Below, in pieces: positions 54,764-63,760 of a stretch of DNA of 64,000 nt. The position numbers and the translations under genes are program-made. Positions within the stretch are counted from its first letter, which is position 1; each line of letters begins with the position of its first letter. Source of the stretch: Methanococcoides sp. EBM-47 (lineage in GTDB: Archaea > Halobacteriota > Methanosarcinia > Methanosarcinales > Methanosarcinaceae); assembly GCA_001896725.1 (NCBI GenBank), contig MPPA01000001.1, positions 124,001-188,000 on the forward strand, given 5' to 3'. The notes beneath the pieces are model-generated. The model had not been told where the DNA came from. It made no database searches and saw only the letters and a program-made list of their open reading frames with translations.

Positions 54764-55081
54764 TTAATCTGTACAGACACAGGGGTTTTTGCCACATGAG
54801 GGACATGTGAGCGGATACTTTTCAAGAAAAGCAGTTTCAAGGTCCACATTGTAGAGATTTGCCAAGGCTCCTACCCAGGCAAAACAATCAGCAAGTTCTT
54901 CTTTTATGTTCTCTGCATCGTGCCTGCGCACAGCCTCCGCTAGCTCACCCACTTCTTCCACAAGCCACAGCATGGTGGCAGTAGCGCCACGTCTTCTATC
55001 ATTATGCCCATATAGGTCGGACATGAACTGCTGGAACTCCTTGATCTCCAGAATAACATCTTCGGAATTATAGCCTGACAG
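54764..55081 (-). CDS. MazG-like nucleotide pyrophosphohydrolase (candidate CTG start)
   Basis: 105 aa from CTG. MazG-like motif [17 protein letters not shown] (EExxE) and [15 protein letters not shown] (ExxD), ending with a Cys cluster [11 protein letters not shown]. It probably hydrolyses abnormal NTPs. The first ATG (55024) omits the N-terminal helix [11 protein letters not shown], which this family has. The frame is open upstream only to a TAA at 55097-55099, and contains no ATG/GTG/TTG before 55024. A CTG at 55081-55079 is preceded by AAAGGAG with a five-base spacer. It would overlap the end of hisF by 14 bases. An ATT further in is the alternative. Confidence 0.82.
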   Translation of the reverse strand: MSGYNSEDVILEIKEFQQFMSDLYGHNDRRRGATATMLWLVEEVGELAEAVRRHDAENIKEELADCFAWVGALANLYNVDLETAFLEKYPLTCPSCGKNPCVCTD

Positions 55082-55889
55082 GGATGCTCCTTTCCCTTAG
55101 ATATGCTTTAACATCCTGCACAGTATATTCCCCAAAATGGAAGATACTTGCTGCAAGTGCAGCATCTGCCTTGCCTTTGATAAATCCCTCATATATGTGT
55201 TGTGGGTTGCCTACACCTCCGGATGCTATCACAGGAATGCCCAGTTCCTCAGAGAGCTTTCTGGTGATTGGAATATCGAACCCGTCATGTGTCCCATCCC
55301 GATCCATACTTGTCAGCAGTATCTCACCCGAACCAAGCTCTTCTACTTTTTTCGCCCACTGTACTGCATCGATACCCGTGGGTTTCCTACCACCATAGAT
55401 AACAACTTCGTACCATGCAGGAGTACTATCCTCAAGATCCAAAACGGTCTTATCGGGATTGTTGGCAACATCCAGATTGCGTTTGCAATCAATGGCAGTT
55501 ACAATGCACTGAGAACCGAATACCTGTGATGAGCGTCGGATGAGATCTGGGTCCTTAACTGCTGCGGTGTTGATAGAGACCTTATCTGCACCTGCCCTGA
55601 GCACTTGCCTGATGTCCTCGATTGAATTGATACCGCCCCCCACAGTAAGGGGAATGAATACCTCATCGGCTGTCCTTTCTATGACATTGACCATGGTACC
55701 CCTACCCTCATGGGAAGCAGTAATATCAAGGAACACAAGTTCATCGGCACCCTGTTCATTGTAGCGTTTGGCAAGTTCTACAGGGTCGCCTGCTTTTTTC
55801 AGGTCAGTGAACTCTATACCTTTAACAACGGTGCCTCCGGCTTCATTTAATGTAACGTCAAGACAGGGTATGATCCTTTTTGTGAGCAT
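55068..55889 (-). CDS. hisF: Imidazole glycerol phosphate synthase, cyclase subunit
   Basis: 273 aa, (beta/alpha)8 barrel. HisF joins the HisH ammonia with PRFAR to make IGP and AICAR in histidine synthesis. Phosphate and catalytic motifs: RIIPCLDV (Asp11), [35 protein letters not shown] (Asp130), [19 protein letters not shown] and AASIFH. A minor feature is the ~20-residue longer loop [22 protein letters not shown], common in archaea. HisH is not adjacent. The 3' end overlaps the mazG-like gene. Confidence 0.96.
   Translation of the reverse strand: MLTKRIIPCLDVTLNEAGGTVVKGIEFTDLKKAGDPVELAKRYNEQGADELVFLDITASHEGRGTMVNVIERTADEVFIPLTVGGGINSIEDIRQVLRAGADKVSINTAAVKDPDLIRRSSQVFGSQCIVTAIDCKRNLDVANNPDKTVLDLEDSTPAWYEVVIYGGRKPTGIDAVQWAKKVEELGSGEILLTSMDRDGTHDGFDIPITRKLSEELGIPVIASGGVGNPQHIYEGFIKGKADAALAASIFHFGEYTVQDVKAYLRERSIPVRL
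55079..55093 (-). promoter_or_regulatory. SD (AAAGGAG) plus CTG: candidate mazG-like start
   Basis: On the minus strand AAAGGAG is followed by CATCC and CTG (55081-55079), inside the 3' end of hisF. The geometry is the same as for the two ATA starts at 6.8 and 51.8 kb. Confidence 0.5.
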
Positions 55890-55938
55890 GATGGATATTC
55901 ATGGAAAACTTATATTAATAGGTTATGAACCTGAACCC

Positions 55939-56646
55939 TCACACCAAAAGCACAGCTATAACGCCCGCAAGGAAGACACCATCAAAAGTGCCTGCTCCAC
56001 CGATACTTACCACCGGTGCACCTATTTTGGTAATACCACTTAGGTTGAGGAGGTCCGCACCGACCAACGTGCCCAGGGTACCGCCAATATATGCAATTAT
56101 AAAAATGAACTCATGATCTGACGGAAATTGAGATATTATTAGTATAGAGCTTAATGCTGCGATCAGCGGAGGTACCAGTGCAGGTGTCACTATACCCACA
56201 CCTTTTACAGGGCGTGCTACCATTTTAGTAATTGCTGCTACGGCCAATATCCCATACAGAGAATAAGTTATCGCTCCAGGATATACATAAAGAAGATAGA
56301 CCGATACAAGGATAGGTATCACTGCTCCTCCTACATTAATGGCCACTGTGGTCTTTCTGATAAAACTACCCTTGAAAGGTACATGGTACTTTACGCCAAA
56401 GACCCTGACGAAATCCCCTTCGGGAATGTATACCTTTGTTTCCAGTGTTGTGAGAGGGATATTGATGTAACTGCCGATCAGGCAGAGAAAAAGAAGCAGG
56501 AATGCATCATCCCATGAAAAGCCCAGTTTTGCAAAAGCTGAGCTCACAAGCCCAAAAAAGAGAAGTGATACAACAAGCGAGAGCAGAAGCAATAACACAA
56601 AGGTAAAGACAAATGTGAATGGATTGTAGAATATCCTGTGCCTCAT
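55939..56646 (-). CDS. DUF1614 family integral membrane protein
   Basis: 235 aa with about seven membrane helices. The family signatures are SYINIPLTTLETKVYIPEGD, the region INVGGAVIPILVSVYLL, and the end GTLVGADLLNLSGITKIGAP...GGAGTFDGVFLAGVIAVLL. Function unknown. The start at 56646 (MRHRIFYNPF) is the usual N-terminus; the frame runs to an ATG at 56670. It lies between hisF and the DUF151 gene on the same strand. Confidence 0.88.
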   Translation of the reverse strand: MRHRIFYNPFTFVFTFVLLLLLSLVVSLLFFGLVSSAFAKLGFSWDDAFLLLFLCLIGSYINIPLTTLETKVYIPEGDFVRVFGVKYHVPFKGSFIRKTTVAINVGGAVIPILVSVYLLYVYPGAITYSLYGILAVAAITKMVARPVKGVGIVTPALVPPLIAALSSILIISQFPSDHEFIFIIAYIGGTLGTLVGADLLNLSGITKIGAPVVSIGGAGTFDGVFLAGVIAVLLV

Positions 56647-56693
56647 ATAGAGGCATCGACCGGACACCATATAAGTTTTTCTAAATTTTTTTA

Positions 56694-57149
56694 TCAGTAA
56701 AGAGAAAGGGAGCGTGATCCCTTGAGCAGGTCCTTGCTCACAGCATCACTGATGATCAAGTCCTCAGATATCATTATGCGAGCACCTGTTCTCAAGGCCA
56801 TGGCAATACAGTCGCTGGGCCTGGCATCAAATTCCATATGTCTTCTGCCATCGTTGAGCACAAGGCGGGCATAATAGACATTGTCTATCTTCTCATCAAT
56901 GAACACACGGTCGATTTCAACTTCCATGCGCTCAAGGATAGATACCAAAAGATCATGGGTCATGGGGCGTGGAAGGGTCTCATTGCGCATCACCGTATCG
57001 ATCGATAATGCTTCAGCCTGGCCTATGTGAATGGGCAATACTAAACCATCCTCATCCTCCAACAATACTGCAGGAGATGTACCGCCCAACATATTTACCA
57101 GAAAAATACCCTTTACGAAAACTTCTCTGAGCCCTTCTTCACTTGTCAT
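56694..57149 (-). CDS. Bifunctional nuclease (DUF151) domain protein
   Basis: 151 aa. The BFN domain is shown by PAVLLEDEDGLVLPIHIGQAEA, RPMTHDLLVSILERMEVEID, ARLVLNDGRRHMEFDARPSD and CIAMALRTGARI. Relatives have dual RNase/DNase activity in plants; archaeal function is untested. It precedes the DUF1614 gene on the same strand with a 47-base gap. Confidence 0.88.
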   Translation of the reverse strand: MTSEEGLREVFVKGIFLVNMLGGTSPAVLLEDEDGLVLPIHIGQAEALSIDTVMRNETLPRPMTHDLLVSILERMEVEIDRVFIDEKIDNVYYARLVLNDGRRHMEFDARPSDCIAMALRTGARIMISEDLIISDAVSKDLLKGSRSLSLY

Positions 57150-57271
57150 GACTGAAACACTTTCCTTAACAATCGATTATTGTATGGCATATCTCATATA
57201 GATATGCTATCAAAAGTTTACCATAGAATATGCAATCATATGAATAGCGAACTATTCCAAAAATGACAATT

Positions 57272-57940
57272 TCAATGGCGTCTGTAAGGTTTCTGCTTGG
57301 AATGGAAACCATATTCTCCTATCAGAGGCACAAAAGCTACGCTGCCCCATTCTTTAGTGACCACATTACCATCATTCTCTTTTATAACAATGTAGAGGGA
57401 CTGGAACGCATCCCCTATAGGAATAACCATTCTCCCCCCTGAACCTAGCTGCTCCACCAGAGGTCCGGGGATAGAGGGAGCTGATGCGGTTACACATATC
57501 CTGTCATAAGGAGCATGTTCAGGCAGGCCTATAGACCCATCAGAAAGAAAAACATCTACATTATGATAGCCAGCTGCCTTAAGATTGTTTTTTGAAGAAC
57601 TGGCAAGTTCTGGTATCCTTTCAGTAGAATATACTGTACCCGTACTTCCTACAAGCTCGGCAATGACTGCAGCATTATATCCTGAGCCCGTACCTACTTC
57701 CAGAACCTTATGGCCTTCCTGAAGATCGAGTAGGTCGCACATGATAGCTACCATGTGGGGTGCAGATATGGTCTGACCATACCCTATATTAAGCGGTGTG
57801 TCTACGTAAGCGGCCGATACTTGCACAGATGGAACAAAGAGATGCCGAGGCACCTTAAGCATCGCTCTCCCAACTTTCTCACTTATACCATGAACCTTAA
57901 GATGAGTTACCAGCTCTGCTCTCTCTTTCGAGAACTCCAT
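57272..57940 (-). CDS. pcm: Protein-L-isoaspartate O-methyltransferase
   Basis: 222 aa. It repairs damaged aspartyl residues using SAM. The family motifs are PRHLFVP, the active-site-like GYGQTISAPHMVAIM, SAM-binding VLEVGTGSGYNAAVIAELVG, and the late motif LVEQLGSGGRMVIPIG. The start at 57940 is chosen because a GTGGT-like SD precedes it; an ATG at 57958 adds six residues. Its start lies inside the upstream zinc-finger gene (34-base overlap), so the two are coupled. Confidence 0.94.
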   Translation of the reverse strand: MEFSKERAELVTHLKVHGISEKVGRAMLKVPRHLFVPSVQVSAAYVDTPLNIGYGQTISAPHMVAIMCDLLDLQEGHKVLEVGTGSGYNAAVIAELVGSTGTVYSTERIPELASSSKNNLKAAGYHNVDVFLSDGSIGLPEHAPYDRICVTASAPSIPGPLVEQLGSGGRMVIPIGDAFQSLYIVIKENDGNVVTKEWGSVAFVPLIGEYGFHSKQKPYRRH

Positions 57941-58557
57941 GAAGTACCACTTCCCCATGCTTTTCTGTGAACAGGGTTCGCAAATATACGTTTTATATTT
58001 TTTGCTTCAATGACAACACCATCACGGGACTTGAAACTTCCATCCCTTTCCTTGACCCTTATGACCTTGAACTCATCCGGACCAACCTTTTCAGTCGAAC
58101 CAATAGTGAACTGATAACCTCCTGGGACCCTCTTGATCACAGATCTTGTGGTAGTACCTTCATGGATAGCTATCTTCACACATACTTCGTCGATAGCCCT
58201 GCCCCAGAGAGAGCTGATATCCGCAACTTTGGCCGCTTCTGGCCTTTTTTGACCAGATTCGATCGCTGTAATTACTACTGGATACACCTCATCAGAGGAA
58301 TCATCATCGATGAACATCTCATCACCAACACGAATGATCTCGTTCTCCTGCATGTGAGTATGCATGGGAAAAGAAGCTTCACCCCTGCTTACTATAACCC
58401 TGACATCAACGGTCCTGGGGGTTTCCATAACTGTAGGGTGAACTGTGCCACATTCCGAACATTTTACCACAGGATTTATTCCTGATTTAAGGACCTTATG
58501 CAGCACCGGATGACGTGGTGAGCAAGAAGGACATATAACTTCGGCTTCTTCGTTCAT
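57907..58557 (-). CDS. Archaeal zinc-finger protein (HVO_0476-like)
   Basis: 216 aa. Two CxxC knuckles near the N-terminus (CPSC...CSEC) form a zinc finger, followed by a conserved archaeal domain (SRGEASFPMHTHMQENEIIRVGD, SSLWGRAIDEVCVKIAIHEG, RVPGGYQFTIGS, ...RKAWGSGTSWSSRKRE). It may bind nucleic acid; function unknown. The start at 58557 begins MNEEAEVICPSC; a longer frame to 58620 is unlikely. Overlaps pcm. Confidence 0.85.
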   Translation of the reverse strand: MNEEAEVICPSCSPRHPVLHKVLKSGINPVVKCSECGTVHPTVMETPRTVDVRVIVSRGEASFPMHTHMQENEIIRVGDEMFIDDDSSDEVYPVVITAIESGQKRPEAAKVADISSLWGRAIDEVCVKIAIHEGTTTRSVIKRVPGGYQFTIGSTEKVGPDEFKVIRVKERDGSFKSRDGVVIEAKNIKRIFANPVHRKAWGSGTSWSSRKREQSW

Positions 58558-58663
58558 AATCTGCTTATTTATGGAAGAGAAGAGTAAATATTTAACCCTA
58601 AGGAAAGTCCAAAGCTTCAAAATGAACAGATGAAAATAAGAAGGTAAAAATTAATTTGACATC

Positions 58664-59533
58664 TCACCTGTTCGCTGCAGCGTGTGCTGCTATGAACTCA
58701 CGAAGTAACTTCGTGCCTAAAAGAGCAGCCTGACCACCATCGTACTCTGGAGAAATCTCCACCACATCAAAGCCTACAGACATAGGAGCAAGGCTGCGGA
58801 TAATATCCCTTACTTCCACATCCGTCAGACCGAATGGTTCAGGTGTTCCAAGACCCGGAGCGAACGAGGGGTCAAGGGCATCCATATCCAATGATAGATA
58901 TATCTTGTCACATCCAAGATGTTCAAGTGCTTCTGCAATAACTGCTTTAACACCTTTTTCCCTTAAATTGTCAGGAGTGTAGTAGCAGATGCCATTATCT
59001 TTTACAAATTCCCATTCTTCCCTGGGACCGCTGCGCACGCCAATTGTCACATACTTGTCAGTGATGTCGTTTAGAATATGTCTGGAAACACAGGCATGAT
59101 TGAATTTTACACCACCATACTCTTCACGCAGATCAAAATGAGCATCCATCACCACAAATCCAATATCTTCACTGATATGCTTTGCACATGCTTTCACACA
59201 AGGATATGTAAGAGAGTGTTCTCCACCCATCATTATTGGGACCTTGCCATCCTTCACTATTGGTTCCACTGCGAAGAAAAGCTCTTCTAATGTCTTCTCA
59301 ACATCCAAGTACGGCTCGAAGTTACCTGCATCATGGATCAACAGATCTTCAAAATCTATATCAAAATATGCATTATAGGTCTCAAAATTAGCAGATGCCT
59401 TGCGCATAACATCAGGAGCCCATCTGCTCCCTGCGCGGAAAGAAGATGTACCATCAAAGGGAACACCAAAGAGTACATATCTGGCAGATGAATAATCTGA
59501 CAGAGAATCCATCATACAAAGATCGTGGAACAT
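58664..59533 (-). CDS. speB: Agmatinase (ureohydrolase)
   Basis: 289 aa. It hydrolyses agmatine to putrescine and urea. Mn-binding motifs: GGEHSLTYP, DAHFDLREEYGG, and SLDMDALDPSFAPGLGTPEPFGL. It lies 54 bases after the eIF5A gene on the same strand. Putrescine leads to the polyamine that modifies the eIF5A lysine, so the pairing makes biochemical sense. Confidence 0.95.
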   Translation of the reverse strand: MFHDLCMMDSLSDYSSARYVLFGVPFDGTSSFRAGSRWAPDVMRKASANFETYNAYFDIDFEDLLIHDAGNFEPYLDVEKTLEELFFAVEPIVKDGKVPIMMGGEHSLTYPCVKACAKHISEDIGFVVMDAHFDLREEYGGVKFNHACVSRHILNDITDKYVTIGVRSGPREEWEFVKDNGICYYTPDNLREKGVKAVIAEALEHLGCDKIYLSLDMDALDPSFAPGLGTPEPFGLTDVEVRDIIRSLAPMSVGFDVVEISPEYDGGQAALLGTKLLREFIAAHAAANR

Positions 59534-59587
59534 TTAACCGGATTAACGTGTTTTGTATATATCTATAGAAAAAGGTAAGGTATGAAT

Positions 59588-59971
59588 TTACCTCATATCT
59601 ATCCTCATCTTACCCATAGCAACAAGATAGGTAAGTTCTTCCCCTTCCTTTACTCTTTCCTTATACTCTTCGGGTATAGGAAGCTCAAAGTTCGAGTAAT
59701 CGGCCATGTCCATAAGCATAGCAACATCGCCTGCAATAGTAATGACCTGGGCGCTCTTTCTTTCAACCAGAGGGACATATATCTTGTCAGACACTGGTCC
59801 TACAATAGACCTTTTCTGGTTATCGAAGATCCCAATAGCATCGATCCTTGCCTTTGCTGAACCATGTTTGCCTGGCTTGGATTTAGAAATGCTCTTAATG
59901 ACACAGGGCTCTTCATCGATTAGAACGTATTTACCCTCTTTGAGTTCTTTTATCTCTACTTGCTGTTTCAT
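59588..59971 (-). CDS. eif5A: Translation initiation factor 5A
   Basis: 127 aa. The hypusine or deoxyhypusine site lies in SKSKPGKHGSAKARIDAIG, where the lysine of PGKHG is modified. The protein helps the ribosome pass difficult peptides such as polyproline. The N-terminal SH3-like domain (EGKYVLIDEEPCVIKSI) and the C-terminal OB fold (QVITIAGDVAMLMDMADYS) are both complete. It precedes agmatinase. Confidence 0.96.
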   Translation of the reverse strand: MKQQVEIKELKEGKYVLIDEEPCVIKSISKSKPGKHGSAKARIDAIGIFDNQKRSIVGPVSDKIYVPLVERKSAQVITIAGDVAMLMDMADYSNFELPIPEEYKERVKEGEELTYLVAMGKMRIDMR

Positions 59972-60151
59972 TTATAAATTCTCCAGAACGGTCTATTAAA
60001 TAAGTGATCAAATTGAATATAGCTGCACTATAATTTACCATTCCATATAACCATTCCATATATCAAGTTATCTATATGAGAAGCATATATTCCAGTAAAA
60101 TAGAAAGAATATCATTAAAATAAATCACTTCAAACAATGGAACAATGAACG

Positions 60152-61858
60152 CTAAAATACTATTCCAAGTTGTTCAAGCTTGCTTGTGGTTGGAACTCCT
60201 AGATTGTCCCAACCTCGAAGCTGATAATACTCTGAAATAGCCTTTTTAAGATCTTCTTCAGAAATACCACCATTTGAAAACATTCTTTCAGGTAAGGCGT
60301 CATCCTCATGAGTAAAACCAGCCCTGAGATTGAACAATCTTTCAAGGTTCCATATCCTCTCACCCACCCTCAGCAAGTCCTCAGAGGAATAAGATACTCC
60401 GGTTGCAGCACTGACCAAAGAAGCAATCTCCCCTTCACCCAGAGCAAAGCTCACGAACGGACACAGAACAATAGAATCAATAACTGCTGCCAGATCCTGG
60501 AGCAACTTGACAAAGCCGGCTTTTCCTTGTAATACAAATCTGTCAAGCACCACCGGTTTACCCAATAATTCGGGCCCTGCCATAAATGCACTCATATGAC
60601 ATGCCCCTCTGTTAGAAGTGGCATATGCAAGAGCAAAACCTGAAATGTCCCTTGGATCATAGCCAGGCATTTCCAGACCTTTGGAACTCATGCTAAGTTC
60701 TTTTGCACCCTGAGTGATCATATAGGATAAAGAACCTTCACTCAGTGAACTGATACCTTGTGAGACATCAGAGACTGTTTGCAACAACCGTGCATGGTCT
60801 ATTTTCTCACCCGACATTTCAAGATATGATGCAATGGTAGCTCCACATGAAATAGGATCCACCCCATTAACATAACAAAGGTCATTGGCCTTTATAATGG
60901 ATTCCATATCAACGTTATCCACAGCTGGACCAAAAGCCCATAAGGCATCATAGTCAGGTAGCAGGCTGCCATTTTCAAGCAACCTTATGCATCCAAGAGG
61001 ACAGTTATCACATGGCATGCTCTTACCCTTATAAGTCGCTGAGAGTTTTTCCGCAGAGATATTGTCACCATGATGAAAACCTCGTTCCCTGAAATTCAGG
61101 GAAGGGAGGATATCAAGATGGTCCATGACATTGATCATAAAAGAAGTACCATACACAGATAAACCTTTGGAAGTTACTGGATTTGCTAACAGTAACCTTT
61201 GTGCACTGGTTATGGCCTTTTCAAATGATCTCGGTTCTGCTATTAGAGGATCGTTAGTGCCCTTTACCACTATTGCTTTCAGATTCTTGGAGCCTGCTAC
61301 AGCCCCATGACCGCCCCGACCACTTGAATAAAGATCGTCGTTCACAAAGTTTGCAAAGCGTACTTTTTTCTCACCAGCCCTGCCAATACAGGTCACACTT
61401 CCCTTATCTTTCAACGCCAAAGTTGTTTCCCTTACATCCTTGCCCCAAAGATGTTCTGCAGAGATAAGTTCTACATCTTCATCGAATATGGACAGATAAA
61501 TAGGGATATCGGAACTTCCTGTAATAACCAGGGCATCTATCCCTGCATATTTCATTGCCTTTCCAAAGTGTCCTCCGGCATTAGAATCAAATATAGTATG
61601 AGTAAGTGGGGATTTAGTGATAATTGAATAATGCCCAGACATTGGAGCCATGGTCCCTGTTATCGGACCTGTGGCGAACACCAGCGGATTGTCAGATGAT
61701 AAGGGGTCCACGCCAGGGTCAGCAAAGTCATGCATCAACTTTATACCAAAGCCCCGACCCCCCAGATATTCTCTGGCTTGCTTTACACCCGTTCTTGACT
61801 CAGTGACCGAATGTGAGCTAAGGTCAACAATGATGGTTCTTCCTGACCAGCCGAACAT
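60152..61858 (-). CDS. Aldehyde:ferredoxin oxidoreductase (tungsten-type)
   Basis: 568 aa. A tungsten/molybdenum-pterin enzyme that oxidises aldehydes to acids and reduces ferredoxin. The N-terminal AOR domain has YLGGRGFGIKLM, FATGPITGTMAPMSGHYSI and GRGGHGAVAGSKNLKAIVVKG; cluster-binding cysteines include CDNCPLGC near residue 285 and CHMSAFMAGPELLG. It is shorter than many AORs (about 600-650 aa). The ATG at 61858 lies 13 bases after the ogt stop. Confidence 0.92.
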   Translation of the reverse strand: MFGWSGRTIIVDLSSHSVTESRTGVKQAREYLGGRGFGIKLMHDFADPGVDPLSSDNPLVFATGPITGTMAPMSGHYSIITKSPLTHTIFDSNAGGHFGKAMKYAGIDALVITGSSDIPIYLSIFDEDVELISAEHLWGKDVRETTLALKDKGSVTCIGRAGEKKVRFANFVNDDLYSSGRGGHGAVAGSKNLKAIVVKGTNDPLIAEPRSFEKAITSAQRLLLANPVTSKGLSVYGTSFMINVMDHLDILPSLNFRERGFHHGDNISAEKLSATYKGKSMPCDNCPLGCIRLLENGSLLPDYDALWAFGPAVDNVDMESIIKANDLCYVNGVDPISCGATIASYLEMSGEKIDHARLLQTVSDVSQGISSLSEGSLSYMITQGAKELSMSSKGLEMPGYDPRDISGFALAYATSNRGACHMSAFMAGPELLGKPVVLDRFVLQGKAGFVKLLQDLAAVIDSIVLCPFVSFALGEGEIASLVSAATGVSYSSEDLLRVGERIWNLERLFNLRAGFTHEDDALPERMFSNGGISEEDLKKAISEYYQLRGWDNLGVPTTSKLEQLGIVF

Positions 61859-61870
61859 TTATTCTCACCT

Positions 61871-62233
61871 TCACAATTTAATTCCTTCAAGTTCCAGTAG
61901 CTTACGTTTCAGCGATACATTTCCAGGATCATTACCTCCGCAAAATCCCCCAATGCCTTTACTTGACACTACTCTGTGGCATGGAATGATTATAGGGTAT
62001 GGATTTTTAGATAAAGCACTTCCCACCGCTCTGGAAGCCCCTCTTCTGCCTACTAGCATGGCCAGTTCTCCATAAGTAATTGTATGCCCATAGGGAATGC
62101 GTCTTGTCTGCTCAAGCACATCTTTCTCAAAGTCGGACAAATGAGAAAGGTCCACTTTACACCATGAGAAATCTACTTGTTCACCTTTAAGATATCTTAA
62201 CATCTCACGACACAGGAGTTCAAGGTCTTCCAT
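61871..62233 (-). CDS. ogt: Methylated-DNA--[protein]-cysteine S-methyltransferase
   Basis: 120 aa. The short form lacks the N-terminal domain. The acceptor cysteine is in PYPIIIPCHRVVSS (PCHRV), with the recognition helix GRRGASRAVGSALSKNP and the clasp GGFCGGNDPG. It removes alkyl groups from O6-guanine. The start at 62233 is chosen because AGGTGG lies five bases upstream; a GTG at 62242 is part of that SD. Confidence 0.93.
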   Translation of the reverse strand: MEDLELLCREMLRYLKGEQVDFSWCKVDLSHLSDFEKDVLEQTRRIPYGHTITYGELAMLVGRRGASRAVGSALSKNPYPIIIPCHRVVSSKGIGGFCGGNDPGNVSLKRKLLELEGIKL

Positions 62234-62256
62234 GTTTGCCACCTATGAGTTCATTT

Positions 62257-62544
62257 TCAATATAACATCCTTTTCCACGATATCGTAACCAATTGATTGC
62301 GGATAATGATGATATAGCTATGGAAGGAACTGGGACCAAGAGCAGATCCCAGCTCATGTTTTATCAGTTCACGCATATTGACATAACTATATTTATCTTC
62401 ACCCATGACCTTCGTAATTGCCCACCTCATAACGACATTCGCCCACATATACTTCCCACTAATTTCATAAGTCCTTGCAAAACCTGCAAAACCTTTTTCA
62501 ACACCTGTACCGTTTTCCAGATTCCTCACTAATCTAAACACCAT
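62257..62544 (-). CDS. Small unrecognised protein
   Basis: 95 aa beginning MVFRLVRNLENGTGVEKGFA. Mixed hydrophobic and charged residues with no membrane segment of clear length; no family recognised. Weak GTGG precedes ATG 62544; an upstream frame reaches 62586. It sits 23 bases before ogt on the same strand, so it may lead that operon. The absence of motifs makes it a moderate call. Confidence 0.5.
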   Translation of the reverse strand: MVFRLVRNLENGTGVEKGFAGFARTYEISGKYMWANVVMRWAITKVMGEDKYSYVNMRELIKHELGSALGPSSFHSYIIIIRNQLVTISWKRMLY

Positions 62545-62710
62545 GGACCCACTGAAATAAAAAAGCAGGTAACGAATAATGGTCATATGAAAGCAGGATA
62601 TTTTGAAACATTGAGCATCATGTGAACATACATTACGTAATACAAATAGTTAATTAATCAATAAATATGAGCTGCATAACGATAAATACTAGGAGGCACA
62701 AACCGGCACT

Positions 62711-63529
62711 ATGAAAAAAAAGATAGCAGTGGTATTTGATAGCGCGGGAACACTGCTACGTATGTACCGTGTGGCAAAAGAAACATCAACAGGCAATATC
62801 CTCGAAAATATTGAAAGTACCCTGCTGGTAGCAAAGAGACCCAGAAGAGCTCTTGTGGTAATACATGCTGAGCCTGTATCCGTTACGAGCACTGATCCAA
62901 GAACAGAGCTTCGAAAGTTCATAGCTGATAATAGATTAAAAATAGACATCAGTTGTTCCAGTGGGCCGATAAGTACAGAAGAAGCAATGAAAATAATCAA
63001 TGAGCAAAACGTCTTAGTTGGAGACGTGATAGAAGTTATAGATTTGGTACACAGAAGTTGTCCTGAAAACTACTATATTGCAGCGGGTCTGATCGTGGAC
63101 GGGCAGTTGCAGTTCATCCCATATGTACTGAGCACAGCAGGAAAATTATACTCCAATGCTTTCAGAACAATAAAGATCCTACACAGCAGAGATATCGATA
63201 CATACATAGCATCTGGGGACACCATGCGCTCACTTAGGAAAGTGGCTGAAAAGCTCTGTATCCCGCTTACAAATGTTTTCGATATAGCCACTACACATGA
63301 AAAGGCCAACATTGTTCTGGCCCTTAAAGAGAAATATGAGATAGTACTGATGATAGGCGATGGTCTCAACGATATTCGGGCCTTGGAAGTTGCTGATGTG
63401 GGCATAGTCACCACCCAGCAAGGAGATAAAAGACCACAAAGATTGTTAGAAGCTGCTGATCATGTGATATGTGATATCATAGAGGTTATAGATATTGTAG
63501 ACTCATTGAGCGCTTATGACCATAGGTAA
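62711..63529 (+). CDS. HAD-superfamily, soluble P-type-ATPase-like protein
   Basis: 272 aa. The N-terminal FDSAGTLLRM resembles the P-type ATPase phosphorylation site (DKTGTLT), with Ala at the +2 place. A ~120-residue insert follows, then the C-terminal core IASGDTMRSLRKVAEKL, HEKANIVLALKEKYE (Lys) and the Mg-binding hinge MIGDGLNDIRALEVADVGIV. Members of this COG4087-like group are soluble; their substrate is unknown. AGGAGG lies 14 bases before the ATG. It precedes atwA on the same strand and may share a role with it, but the 231-base gap speaks against an operon. Confidence 0.85.
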   Translation: MKKKIAVVFDSAGTLLRMYRVAKETSTGNILENIESTLLVAKRPRRALVVIHAEPVSVTSTDPRTELRKFIADNRLKIDISCSSGPISTEEAMKIINEQNVLVGDVIEVIDLVHRSCPENYYIAAGLIVDGQLQFIPYVLSTAGKLYSNAFRTIKILHSRDIDTYIASGDTMRSLRKVAEKLCIPLTNVFDIATTHEKANIVLALKEKYEIVLMIGDGLNDIRALEVADVGIVTTQQGDKRPQRLLEAADHVICDIIEVIDIVDSLSAYDHR

Positions 63530-63760
63530 GGGCAGGGGACAGTTTTTTATTGTTAACGGCGAAAATAATATGCGTTATGTTTATGTATAATTTTACATAA
63601 TGCAGATGATACTCTACAAAAGGGAATTTAAAAAGTAATATCAAATGTCTGGCAGAAGTTGTTAGCAGTTTAGTACATACCATACAATACCATTAAGTAA
63701 TTTGAAATGGTAGTCAAAGACTATAATAAATCCAGCCGGCATATAAACGGAGGAACATAA

